Shown one piece after another: positions 1 through 7,802 of a stretch of DNA of 15,283 nt; the first letter of the stretch is position 1, and every line of letters starts with the position of its first letter. The notes beneath the pieces were generated by a model that saw only the letters and a list, made by a program, of their open reading frames with translations, made no database searches and was not told the origin of the DNA. Both the position numbers and the translations under genes were made by a program. Source of the DNA: Bacteroidales bacterium (GTDB lineage: Bacteria > Bacteroidota > Bacteroidia > Bacteroidales > UBA3824); the NCBI GenBank assembly GCA_017530465.1, contig JAFXMJ010000347.1:1-15283 (forward strand). The letters run 5' to 3'.

Positions 1-44
1 ATCATATCAATTTTTATTTTTTTTGAAAAAAAGTTGCAGAAAAA

Positions 45-76
45 TTTGCAAGATATAAACAATCATTATAATTTTG
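45..76 (+). promoter_or_regulatory. Bacteroidetes-type promoter for the 62-codon ORF
   Basis: TTTG at 45-48 and TAATTTTG at 69-76 match the -33 (TTTG) and -7 (TAnnTTTG) elements of the Bacteroidetes primary sigma factor exactly. They are 20 bases apart, within the usual spacing. Transcription should start a few bases after 76, giving an A-rich, apparently unstructured leader of about 70 bases before the ATG at 153. The match is seen directly; promoter activity is inferred. Confidence 0.72.
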
Positions 77-152
77 CATCGTAATCAAAAACAAAACGGA
101 TTACACAACAACAACTAACTTTTATAAAACAACAATTTAAATTTTTGAGAAA

Positions 153-341
153 ATGAGAACAATTAAATTGAAACTGCCCTTTAACAACAACACGGGCATC
201 GCCGACAGGCACAGCAAACTCTTCCTTTGGGCGAAGACGTTGGTCAACAGTGCAGCAGTCAACGTACTTGACGAGCAGCACTACGAGAGCACAAGCTTCA
301 TTGTGGTAGAGAATACTTACAAACCTACGCCGGAGTCATAA
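153..341 (+). CDS. Small hypothetical protein, 62 residues
   Basis: I do not recognise this protein. It is a short basic to neutral polypeptide starting MRTIKLKLPFNNN and ending in a Thr/Pro/Glu/Ser tail. It has no signal peptide, no membrane helix, no cysteines and no zinc-binding pattern. The case for a real gene is its context: it lies alone between a well-matched Bacteroidetes promoter (45-76) and a rho-independent terminator (371-401), and its ATG follows an A/T-rich leader of the kind that drives translation in this phylum. The stop lies 30 bases before the terminator stem. The transcript could instead be a non-coding RNA with a chance ORF; 62 open codons alone do not settle that. It is probably transcribed independently of the chemoreceptor gene downstream. 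Confidence 0.6.
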   Translation: MRTIKLKLPFNNNTGIADRHSKLFLWAKTLVNSAAVNVLDEQHYESTSFIVVENTYKPTPES

Positions 342-370
342 CAGATGGCGGCCGGCAACCGCTCTCGAAG

Positions 371-401
371 AAGCCTCGGATTAAGTTCCGGGGCTTTTTT
401 T
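371..401 (+). terminator. Rho-independent terminator after the small ORF
   Basis: The 7-bp stem GCCTCGG (373-379) pairs with CCGGGGC (388-394), with one G-T wobble and an 8-base loop. A-T pairs extend its base, and a run of seven T (395-401) follows. It should end the small-ORF transcript and insulate it from the chemoreceptor unit that starts at 560. Confidence 0.85.
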
Positions 402-559
402 ATACCCAATCTCCAAACTTAACATTTACTTAACACGCCAAATGCCCATTGTCGCAAAAAAAAGTAATACATTAGGACGCCAAAATAATGCACTTGCAAA
501 CATAGGCACGTATTTTGTAAATCAATGAAATATGCAACAATTAATAAAACCGAAACATT
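402..559 (+). other. Intergenic leader of the chemoreceptor-lipoprotein unit
   Basis: This 158-base AT-rich stretch separates the terminator from the chemoreceptor start and must hold that unit's promoter if the terminator works. I see only an imperfect candidate: TATTTTG at 511-517 resembles a -7 element one base short, and no TTTG lies at the right distance upstream. An 8-base direct repeat, ACGCCAAA, occurs at 435-442 and 477-484, 42 bases apart. This is about four helical turns and could be a regulator site, but it is short enough to be chance. No RNA gene or riboswitch is evident. Confidence 0.4.
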
Positions 560-2353
560 ATGAAAAAGAAGTCATTGTATTCTAAAATATTGATAATAAT
601 AATCCCCATCGTGGTCATCACGCTGGCTGCAATGATGGTGGCAAGTTACCAGATAAGCTACAAGTCGCAGAAGGAGCTCTTCGAGTACTGTATGCAGGAA
701 TTGTCGGCAAAATCCGCCAACGAAGTCACCACCAAGCTCTCCACCATGACCGAGGAGCTCAAATGGATTGCATCAGAGGAGATTTTCACAACGATGGACG
801 ACCAGCGATATGGCGACCACCTCACAGAGCTTGCCAATGAGAAGAAGGAATACTTCTCCATGCTCTTTGTTGCATATCCCGACGGCAGCTATTATGTGGC
901 GGGCAAAGGTTTCGTAAAGACCAACATCGCCGACCGCTCGTACTTCAAAGACGTGTTCCAAAACCACAAGGACTTCTCGATGTCCAGCCCGGACATTTCC
1001 AAATCCACCGGCGAAAAGAAATACACACTCTCAGTGCCAATCAAGCGTAATGGTTCGGTAGTTGGTGCGTTCTGTGCCAATGTATCCCTCAACACATTGA
1101 AGCAGGTGGTGGCTGAGTGTCAGTTTGGTCGCAACGGCATCACATACATCGTGGACGAAAAATCCACAGTGATTGGCTCCATATACGACGAAATTATAAT
1201 GACATTCAACCTCGTCAACGATGGCAAGGCGGCTTGGCCCGGACTTGAAAAAGTGGGCGAAGCTGTCACCCAAGGCAAGAATGTGGCGATGTACTGCAAG
1301 AATGGAGAGACCGGCGAAAATTATTATACGATGAGTCACAACATCAAAGGCACTCCTGGATGGTTCGTAGTGGGCTGCCTGCCCGATTCGGAACTCAAAA
1401 CTGCCGCTGATAGAAATCTCTTCCTGATGCTCGTTTTTATGGCGATTGTGGTTACAGTGATAGTATTGGCGGTGGTCACATGCCTCAGAAAACAGCTTTC
1501 GCAGCCGCTCAAGCAGCTTTCTACGGTAATCAAGAACATAGCCAACGGCGATTTGAGCTCCAAGATTACATACAATTCCGACGATGAGATAGGCGATATG
1601 TGCGACGACATCCGCGATATGAACACAAAACTCACCGAAATCGTGGGCGTCATAAAGGACGGCGCGGACAATCTCGCCATCAGCTCCGAGCAGGTAAGCC
1701 AGAGTTCGCAGGAGGTAATGCAAGGTTCGATGTCGCAATCCGACAACATTGAAGACCTCTCGGCAACGATGGAGCAGATGACATCCAACATCGAGCAAAA
1801 CACCTACAACGCAAAGCAGACCAACTCCGTGAGCCAGGACGCCTGCAACAAGTTCAACGAGGTTGTGGAAAAAATCAACAGCCTCTTGGACAACAACAAG
1901 TCGATCTCCGACGCAATCTCCATCATCAACGAAATTGCCTTCCAGACCAACATCCTCGCGCTCAACGCCGCTGTGGAGGCCGCCCGCGCCGGCGAATACG
2001 GCAAAGGTTTTGCCGTGGTGGCAAAGGAAGTGCGCTCACTCGCCGAAAAATCCAAAAACGCCGCCGACGGCATCGTCGAGATGTCGCAGAAGAGCCTCCA
2101 GCTCTCGGAGGAGGCAAGCAGTGTGATGCAGCAGACCATACCCAAAATCGACAACACACGCACCCTCGTCAACGAGATTTCCAACGCAAGTATGGAGCAG
2201 TCGTCGGGAGCCAATCAGGTCAACGACATCATCCAAAGGCTCAATTCCACGGTCAAGGGCAACGCATCGTCATCGGAGCAACTTGCCGCAAATGCCGAGG
2301 AACTCGCTTCGCAGGCCGACAGCCTCCGCGACGCCATCAACTACTTCAAATAA
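560..2353 (+). CDS. Methyl-accepting chemotaxis protein with periplasmic dCache sensor
   Basis: This is an inner-membrane chemoreceptor. Members of the family bind a ligand outside and control a CheA kinase through CheW inside. Visible parts in order: TM1 at about 10-29; a periplasmic part of about 255 residues (30-286), the right size for a double-Cache domain, with the Cache-like segment DRSYFKDVF at 125-133; TM2 at about 287-309; HAMP at about 310-362; and the signalling hairpin at 363-597. The hairpin tip is almost canonical, with IAFQTNILALNAAVEAARAG at 459-478 followed by a GKGFAVVAKEVRSLAEKS-type segment. About 117 residues lie on each side of the tip, so the hairpin is balanced and complete. 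There is no C-terminal CheR-tethering pentapeptide; the protein ends INYFK. The ligand cannot be named. No che gene is in the window. The first lipoprotein gene starts 18 bases after the stop, which suggests an operon. Confidence 0.96.
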   Translation: MKKKSLYSKILIIIIPIVVITLAAMMVASYQISYKSQKELFEYCMQELSAKSANEVTTKLSTMTEELKWIASEEIFTTMDDQRYGDHLTELANEKKEYFSMLFVAYPDGSYYVAGKGFVKTNIADRSYFKDVFQNHKDFSMSSPDISKSTGEKKYTLSVPIKRNGSVVGAFCANVSLNTLKQVVAECQFGRNGITYIVDEKSTVIGSIYDEIIMTFNLVNDGKAAWPGLEKVGEAVTQGKNVAMYCKNGETGENYYTMSHNIKGTPGWFVVGCLPDSELKTAADRNLFLMLVFMAIVVTVIVLAVVTCLRKQLSQPLKQLSTVIKNIANGDLSSKITYNSDDEIGDMCDDIRDMNTKLTEIVGVIKDGADNLAISSEQVSQSSQEVMQGSMSQSDNIEDLSATMEQMTSNIEQNTYNAKQTNSVSQDACNKFNEVVEKINSLLDNNKSISDAISIINEIAFQTNILALNAAVEAARAGEYGKGFAVVAKEVRSLAEKSKNAADGIVEMSQKSLQLSEEASSVMQQTIPKIDNTRTLVNEISNASMEQSSGANQVNDIIQRLNSTVKGNASSSEQLAANAEELASQADSLRDAINYFK

Positions 2354-2371
2354 GCTCTATTTTTAGAAAAA

Positions 2372-4309
2372 ATGAATTTGAAATTTTTATTTACCATTTT
2401 ATTGATTGCTGCCACTGTATTTGTGACGTCGTGTAGCAAGAGCGACGACGCCGACCCAGACGAAAGCGACAGCACACACACGACCACTTTTATATATGAC
2501 GTTCCATATACATTGCAAGTGACGTCGGGAAAATCGATGTCCAAGATGACATACACCGAGAGCGAGGATGGCTCTGCGGTGTATTTGTCTTTTACAGAGG
2601 AAGACGTCGCCAAACCGCTTGTAATGACCATTACTGGCAAAGACGTGAGCGGCACATTGACGCTGCAAAACACAGAAGGCCTCTTTTCTGGCACATTGAA
2701 AGCTCCGTCGGATGCTCCCGACACGTTGATGCTGACAGCCACCATAGAAATACCCGCCGCAGAAGGGGAGGGCATCGACTATTCCACCATATCGCTCGCC
2801 GACTTGATGCGGAAGTGCGGTCACAAATATTCGGCTACGTTCCAGTACAAGCACGGCGAACCAATAGCATTGATAGACAGCAAGGCGTATTTCTTGTTTA
2901 AGATGTCGTACTGTCAGCATTGGATGGAAATCAACAACAGCATATACAGGTTGAATGACGAAGGTATGGTTTGGCTTGCTGTTGACGGCAGGACTTCCGT
3001 AATTACCAATTTTTACCGCCAAGCATACGAAAAGGTGGATGGCGGCACTCTCTACACCATCGACCGCAGCGGTTATGTGGACATGGGCATCAGAAACATC
3101 CTTTGGGCAGATAGAAACGTCGGCGCAGAAAATATTTGGGATTATGGCGACTATTATGTATGGGAAGACGCTCTCAAATGCGTCACTATGCCTATGGAGT
3201 TGCCTGTGGGTGGACCTGCTTACAGTGAAGACAATGATTATCAGACCTTGTGGCGTAACACGGATATGTTTATTGATCCATACCACGGCGTGGAAGGATT
3301 GTATGTTTTCAGACCTGGACATACCGACACCTCTAACGACCCGTTCCTATTCCTGCCGTTAGGAGGAACTATGAATGGTGGTGCCCGCGCGACGGAGGAC
3401 TACGGTTGTTACTGGACTTGCACGGAATACAACGACGACAATGCTTACCGATTTTTTTTCCGTGTAGGCAACAAATCTCCTAACAGCTATTGCGGCAAAT
3501 CGTCTCTTGGCGGCTTGTCGGTGCGTCCTATCAGGCGCGGCAACAATCAAGACGAGGAAGGCATTTACCATAAAGAAGTGAAGCCGCTTGTAGCCTTTTT
3601 CCCCATCGATTATCCTACGTCGGATGTTAAAGCCTGGTACTCATACAAGGACGAAGTGAAACAGGAGGAGTGGGCGTTCTATCTGATGAACGACAACAAA
3701 TACCTCGTCACACAAAATATTGTGGATAAGGACAGAAGGGTGCTACATCTCTACGACAATTTTGAGTACGATAGTGCCAAGGACGATGATTTCAACAACT
3801 TCAAAATCAACATAAAGGCACATATTGACACCATTCTCGTAGAAATCAAAGACAGCGTATTGACCTTTGACGATAAGAAATTTCATCGAGAGACAGAATT
3901 CACAGAGCTGGTGCATACTGATGCTACGGTCAACAATGCCGATGTCAACCCATTGTGGTTTCGTTGGCCTCAAGAATTACATACGCTGACGGCATGGTAT
4001 AAGCAGGTAGATGCCAGGTATAACGATTTTATGGTTTTGTATTTGGCATCAGACGGCGATTTCTATGTATTGAGCTGCGTGATAAAGGACGGGGGACGGA
4101 AGGAAGTGACTATTGCTGACGGAAATTTTATTGTGAATGAAGGCAGCGTGCTCGATTATCGCAATATGAGCGTAACTGTCTATGCCCATGTCAACGGAAT
4201 TGATTATCCCGCAATGCCTATAACCTTTAAGGACGGACGTTGTACGATACTGAATTACACGATGGAATTGCAAGACTTTTCGGTACTACGCAAAATGTTA
4301 GGATTCTAA
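2372..4309 (+). CDS. Surface-type lipoprotein with FISUMP-like domain, paralogue 1 (645 aa)
   Basis: Lipoprotein signal peptide 1-20 with lipobox VTSC (Cys21), then SKSDDADPDE, an acidic stretch typical of the Bacteroidetes surface-export signal, so outer-leaflet display is likely. Layout: an N-terminal beta-rich domain at about 38-130; a middle region with conserved KCGHKY (Cys149) and YCQHW (Cys181), a possible disulfide; a FISUMP-like domain at about 235-390, recognised by YVDMG, LWADRNVGA, DYGDYYVW, FLPLGG and the closing SVRPIRR; then two related C-terminal modules opening with KAWY (about 420) and TAWY (about 540), each with a (F/L)YL..D..Y strand pair. FISUMP-type domains are common in surface lipoproteins of Bacteroidales and Fibrobacter, but their function is mostly unknown. 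Relative to paralogue 2 it has about 20 extra residues near 51-73. It lies 18 bases after the chemoreceptor and 12 before paralogue 2. A role in ligand binding or adhesion is only a guess. Confidence 0.9.
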   Translation: MNLKFLFTILLIAATVFVTSCSKSDDADPDESDSTHTTTFIYDVPYTLQVTSGKSMSKMTYTESEDGSAVYLSFTEEDVAKPLVMTITGKDVSGTLTLQNTEGLFSGTLKAPSDAPDTLMLTATIEIPAAEGEGIDYSTISLADLMRKCGHKYSATFQYKHGEPIALIDSKAYFLFKMSYCQHWMEINNSIYRLNDEGMVWLAVDGRTSVITNFYRQAYEKVDGGTLYTIDRSGYVDMGIRNILWADRNVGAENIWDYGDYYVWEDALKCVTMPMELPVGGPAYSEDNDYQTLWRNTDMFIDPYHGVEGLYVFRPGHTDTSNDPFLFLPLGGTMNGGARATEDYGCYWTCTEYNDDNAYRFFFRVGNKSPNSYCGKSSLGGLSVRPIRRGNNQDEEGIYHKEVKPLVAFFPIDYPTSDVKAWYSYKDEVKQEEWAFYLMNDNKYLVTQNIVDKDRRVLHLYDNFEYDSAKDDDFNNFKINIKAHIDTILVEIKDSVLTFDDKKFHRETEFTELVHTDATVNNADVNPLWFRWPQELHTLTAWYKQVDARYNDFMVLYLASDGDFYVLSCVIKDGGRKEVTIADGNFIVNEGSVLDYRNMSVTVYAHVNGIDYPAMPITFKDGRCTILNYTMELQDFSVLRKMLGF

Positions 4310-4321
4310 TAATTTGACTAT

Positions 4322-6196
4322 ATGAAAATAAACTATTGCTTGCATATATTCTTGATTGCATTGGCACTTTTGGTGTCGTGCAATAAGAAGGACGACGACC
4401 ACGCAAATCCCAACGAGGGCGGCGACGAGGGGCAGACTGTTTTCATATATGACGTGCCTTATACATTGAATGTGCAATCGCCAGAGTTCACCGCCGAAGA
4501 CGTTGCCAAGCCACTTGCTATGACCATTACGGGCAAGAATGTGAGCGGCACATTGACGCTGCAAAACGCGGACGGCACTTTTTCTGGCACTCTGCAAATG
4601 CCGTCCAATGTTCCCGATTTGCTGCTTCTGACCGCCACAATAGAAATACCCGCCGCCGGTGGGGAAACCGACGACTACTCAACCATATCGCTCGCAGACG
4701 TTATGAGCAAGTGCGGACACAAGTATGTAGGGACATTTGAGTACCGCTCAGAAGGTGGCATCGCCCTAAAAGACAGCAAGGCATATTTTGAGTTCAGGAT
4801 GTCGCCGTGTCAGCATTGGATGAAAATCAATAGCCAAAAATATCCCGTGAACTCCGACGGCAAAGTGTGGATAGCCGTCGATGAAAAGACCTCCATCGTC
4901 ACCAATTTTTATCGTCAGGCATACGAAATGGTGGAAGGCGGCTGCGTCTATACAGTGGACCGCGAAGGATTTGTGGATTTTGGCATTACCAATATGCTCT
5001 GGGCTGATAGGAACGTCGGCGCGGAACATATATGGAATTTTGGCGAGTATTACGACTGGGACGAAGCGCAGGAAAGCATCACGCTGCCTATGGAATTGCC
5101 TGTCGGCGGAGAAAAAGACGACGATGAAAACGATTTTGAACTGCTGTTTGCTAATACGGAGCAGCAATGGGGCAAATACAACGGCGTGACAGGGTGTTAT
5201 TTTTTTATGCGCGACTACACTGACAAAAGCAAAGATCCATTCATTTTCCTGCCGGCAGGAGGTGCCATGAGCGGCGACCACCATATTTCCAACGATTGCT
5301 GCCTATATTGGTCGTCCAAAGAATACGACGCCGACAATGCCTACCGACTCTTTGTCCGTCAGGGACTTACGCAGACCGACAATCATATCAGCAAGTCGTC
5401 CATAGGTAGCATGTCGGTGCGTCCGATTAGGCACGGCAACAATTACAACGATGAAGGCAAATACGACCAGGAATTGAAGCCGCTCGCGGCGTTTTTCCCG
5501 ACGGGATACGATGCGTCGTCAGTGGTGGCGTGGTACACTTGCAAAAACGAAACAAGGAAGGATGTTTGGGCATTGTACCTGTTTGATGACCACAAATACA
5601 TCGTCACCCGACACCAGGTGCAAAAAGAGGAACGGATTATCAACAATGCCGGTGTGTATGAAATAGAAGGCGATGAGGACGACACCTACAACAATTTCAC
5701 CATCATGGCGACATTAGGCTCCGAAGAAAAAAACATTGTATTCAGCAACGGCGAATGTACTTTGCTTAACAAGCAGTTCACCAAAGAAGACGGCGCATTG
5801 CCAGAGGCTACGGATTACACTCAAAGTCATATCAATGTACGAGCCATCTATTTCCCAGCCACTCAGTCGGTGAACCAAGTGGCGGCATGGTACAAGGAAA
5901 TGGGGGCTAATGACAAGAGCTACAGGGTGTTTTATCTGTTCAATGACAATACGTACTCCGTGTGTTTCAATCAGATAAAAGACGGAATGCAACAGGGCAC
6001 CGAAATGGCGGCAGGTACGTATTGGGCTACGGATGGTAATTACGACTATCAAAATATGAACATAGAGATTTCTGCCCGTCAAGACGGTCGGGATTACACA
6101 ATTCCGCTTACCATCAAGAACGGACAAGTGACAATGCTAATGATAACAATGGAATTGCAGGAGCTATCGCTGCTGCACGAATTACTGGGTGAATAA
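4322..6196 (+). CDS. Surface-type lipoprotein with FISUMP-like domain, paralogue 2 (624 aa)
   Basis: Signal peptide with lipobox LVSC (Cys20) and an acidic NKKDDD export signal. It has the same domain order as the preceding gene and is clearly its closest paralogue: N-terminal beta domain at about 39-111; Cys131 (KCGHKY) and Cys163 (SPCQHW); FISUMP-like domain at about 217-371 with LWADRNVGA, FGEYYDW, FLPAGG and SVRPIRH; and two C-terminal modules opening with VAWY (about 402) and AAWY (about 521). The second module ends in a TMELQELSLL segment that matches TMELQDFSVL in paralogue 1. Short stretches are identical in DNA to paralogue 1 (27 bases at 4541-4567 versus 2645-2671), pointing to recent duplication or gene conversion. 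Substrate or partner unknown. Fourteen bases separate it from paralogue 3. Confidence 0.9.
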   Translation: MKINYCLHIFLIALALLVSCNKKDDDHANPNEGGDEGQTVFIYDVPYTLNVQSPEFTAEDVAKPLAMTITGKNVSGTLTLQNADGTFSGTLQMPSNVPDLLLLTATIEIPAAGGETDDYSTISLADVMSKCGHKYVGTFEYRSEGGIALKDSKAYFEFRMSPCQHWMKINSQKYPVNSDGKVWIAVDEKTSIVTNFYRQAYEMVEGGCVYTVDREGFVDFGITNMLWADRNVGAEHIWNFGEYYDWDEAQESITLPMELPVGGEKDDDENDFELLFANTEQQWGKYNGVTGCYFFMRDYTDKSKDPFIFLPAGGAMSGDHHISNDCCLYWSSKEYDADNAYRLFVRQGLTQTDNHISKSSIGSMSVRPIRHGNNYNDEGKYDQELKPLAAFFPTGYDASSVVAWYTCKNETRKDVWALYLFDDHKYIVTRHQVQKEERIINNAGVYEIEGDEDDTYNNFTIMATLGSEEKNIVFSNGECTLLNKQFTKEDGALPEATDYTQSHINVRAIYFPATQSVNQVAAWYKEMGANDKSYRVFYLFNDNTYSVCFNQIKDGMQQGTEMAAGTYWATDGNYDYQNMNIEISARQDGRDYTIPLTIKNGQVTMLMITMELQELSLLHELLGE

Positions 6197-6210
6197 TAGA
6201 TTTTAATGAT

Positions 6211-7770
6211 ATGAAAAACAACAATTACTTGACGATGCTGCTTGCAATGCTGTGGCTTTTGGCATCCTGCGGCGATGACGACGACAAGATAGACAGCAAC
6301 ATCACTATCGACTCCGACGGAGAAACCAAAGAGGATACACGCTTCTTTGTGAGCATGCCGTATTCGGTAAAAGTGACGCCGCCAACTCCATTCTCAGAGG
6401 CTGACGTCGCAATGCCGCTTACTATCGACATCAACCACGCATATATCTCGGGCAAATTGCAGCTCCAAAACACCGACGGCGTGTTTGCTGGCACGTTGCA
6501 AGTAGATACCCAAATGAGCTCAGATTTTTATGTGCAAGGCACATTGTATGTGCCGCCTGCCGACGGGGAGAATGTCAATGTGGACACCGTGTCGCTCGAC
6601 AATCTGAAGGCAAAGTGCGGGCATTACTATTTGGCTGGATTTGAGTACGGCAATCCCGACGACGTGTCGCTCTCAGACAATATGTCTTACTTCCTGTTTG
6701 TGATGTCGCCGTTGCAGCACAAGCTCGAAGTCAATGCCAAGGAGTACACAATGAGCAAGGACGGCAAATTGTGGATAGCGTTGGAGAGCAGCACTCCGCT
6801 CGTTACCAACTTCTATAAAGTGCCATACGACGAAGTGAAGGCAGGTGTGGACACCATCAACCGCAGCGGACTTGTGGATCTTGGCATCGTGAACACCCTT
6901 TGGGCTGACAAGAATGTCGGTGCGGTCAATTATCAGGATTACGGCATGTACAGTGCGTGGGACAGAGGTTCGTCTTTGGTGAGCTCACCCCTCGAACTGC
7001 CACAAGGCGGCGACGACTATCAGAACGATTTTCTCCAGCTATACGAACAATGCGACTGGGTGTGGGGCGACCTCAACGGCAAACAAGGCTACTACGTATT
7101 CAGGCGCGGCGGTAGCGACGTCAACAAAGACCCTTACATCTTTTTGCCGGCGGCTGGCAGAAATGTCTCCGGCACTATACAGTTTGGCGGCGTCAATGGC
7201 AATTATTGGACTGTATCGATGAACACATCCACCTCGTACAGCTCTTATAACCTGTTTTTTGACGAGGAAGGCGTGCATCCTTTGGAGTATTATTACCGCA
7301 ATGTAGAATTTGCCCTCCGACCTATATGCCGCACCAACAGCAGCAATCAAAACAATAATAATGGCAATCAAGGCGACGAACACGATGTGGAGTATGTGCC
7401 GCCGTATTTCCCGTTTGACGCTTACGATATAAGTAAGGTCGTGGCGTGGTATGGTCATCAGGATTATTACGAAAAGGAAGATTGTTATAGGTTTGTATCG
7501 TTGTATTTGTTGAACAATGGCACATTCGTGTCCACCATCAACAAGCGCAACGCCACTACCGGCGTGCTGATGTCTATCGTGGAACTCACCGGCACATTCG
7601 AGATAACATCAGGAACAGAAAACATCGATTACGCCAACGCGACCGCCACAGCCAAAATTGCTGAAATGCAGGACGTTACCACGTATGTTGACATAAAAGA
7701 TGGCAAATGCTCGATATACGGCGTGGAGGAGCAATTCACGATGCAGAAGTTAGAGGATTTGCCAAAATAG
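6211..7770 (+). CDS. Surface-type lipoprotein with FISUMP-like domain, paralogue 3 (519 aa)
   Basis: Signal peptide with lipobox LASC (Cys20) followed by GDDDDK, a strong surface-export signal. It is the most divergent and shortest of the three. It keeps the N-terminal beta domain (about 46-115), the middle region with KCGHYY (Cys136), and the FISUMP-like domain (about 221-373, with LVDLG, LWADKNVGA, DYGMYSAW, FLPAAG, ALRPI). It lacks the second conserved cysteine, because SPLQH replaces SPCQH. It has only one C-terminal module (VAWY at about 411 to the end), joined by an Asn-rich linker (about 377-388). The module looks like a small beta sheet or barrel (LYLLNNGTF, ELTGTFEI). It is the last gene of the rightward unit. 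The shorter architecture could be ancestral or the result of module loss. Confidence 0.9.
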   Translation: MKNNNYLTMLLAMLWLLASCGDDDDKIDSNITIDSDGETKEDTRFFVSMPYSVKVTPPTPFSEADVAMPLTIDINHAYISGKLQLQNTDGVFAGTLQVDTQMSSDFYVQGTLYVPPADGENVNVDTVSLDNLKAKCGHYYLAGFEYGNPDDVSLSDNMSYFLFVMSPLQHKLEVNAKEYTMSKDGKLWIALESSTPLVTNFYKVPYDEVKAGVDTINRSGLVDLGIVNTLWADKNVGAVNYQDYGMYSAWDRGSSLVSSPLELPQGGDDYQNDFLQLYEQCDWVWGDLNGKQGYYVFRRGGSDVNKDPYIFLPAAGRNVSGTIQFGGVNGNYWTVSMNTSTSYSSYNLFFDEEGVHPLEYYYRNVEFALRPICRTNSSNQNNNNGNQGDEHDVEYVPPYFPFDAYDISKVVAWYGHQDYYEKEDCYRFVSLYLLNNGTFVSTINKRNATTGVLMSIVELTGTFEITSGTENIDYANATATAKIAEMQDVTTYVDIKDGKCSIYGVEEQFTMQKLEDLPK

Positions 7771-7772
7771 AA

Positions 7773-7801
7773 TTTAATCTTTAATCTCTAAACTTTAATC
7801 T
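7773..7801. repeat. Heptanucleotide tandem repeat between convergent genes
   Basis: Units of TTTAATC lie at 7773-7779, 7780-7786 and 7794-7800, with a degenerate unit TCTAAAC at 7787-7793, giving four units in perfect 7-base register. The repeat fills nearly the whole gap between the convergent stops at 7770 (+) and 7803 (-). No GC-rich hairpin with a T tract is visible for either strand, so it is not a standard intrinsic terminator. Confidence 0.75.
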
Positions 7802-7802
7802 A

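Larger units (their letters stand above)
2372..7770 (+). repeat. Tandem array of three paralogous lipoprotein genes
   Basis: Three genes of one family lie head to tail with 12- and 14-base gaps. All encode lipobox plus acidic tail, the same N-terminal beta domain, the middle Cys-Gly-His motif and a FISUMP-like domain. Genes 1 and 2 share two C-terminal modules; gene 3 has one. Protein similarity is clearly higher between 1 and 2 than between either and 3, so the array probably grew by at least two duplications. Confidence 0.85.

Noticed and set aside
511..517. TATTTTG as the -7 element of a chemoreceptor promoter
   Set aside because: It is one base short of TAnnTTTG and no TTTG lies 19-21 bases upstream; noted only within the intergenic entry.
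1031..1798. 255-codon open frame on the - strand
   Set aside because: It lies wholly inside the chemoreceptor gene, antisense to well-conserved domains, and its translation is rich in Cys and His with no recognisable domain; it is a shadow of the real frame.
2399..3322. 307-codon open frame on the - strand
   Set aside because: Antisense to lipoprotein 1, with a His/Val/Ala-rich composition typical of shadow frames. Similar antisense frames recur over the paralogue at 4766-5284.
7771..7802. Bidirectional intrinsic terminator between the convergent operons
   Set aside because: The only inverted repeat is a weak TTTA/TAAA pair without GC stem or following T tract; the tandem 7-base repeat describes the sequence better.
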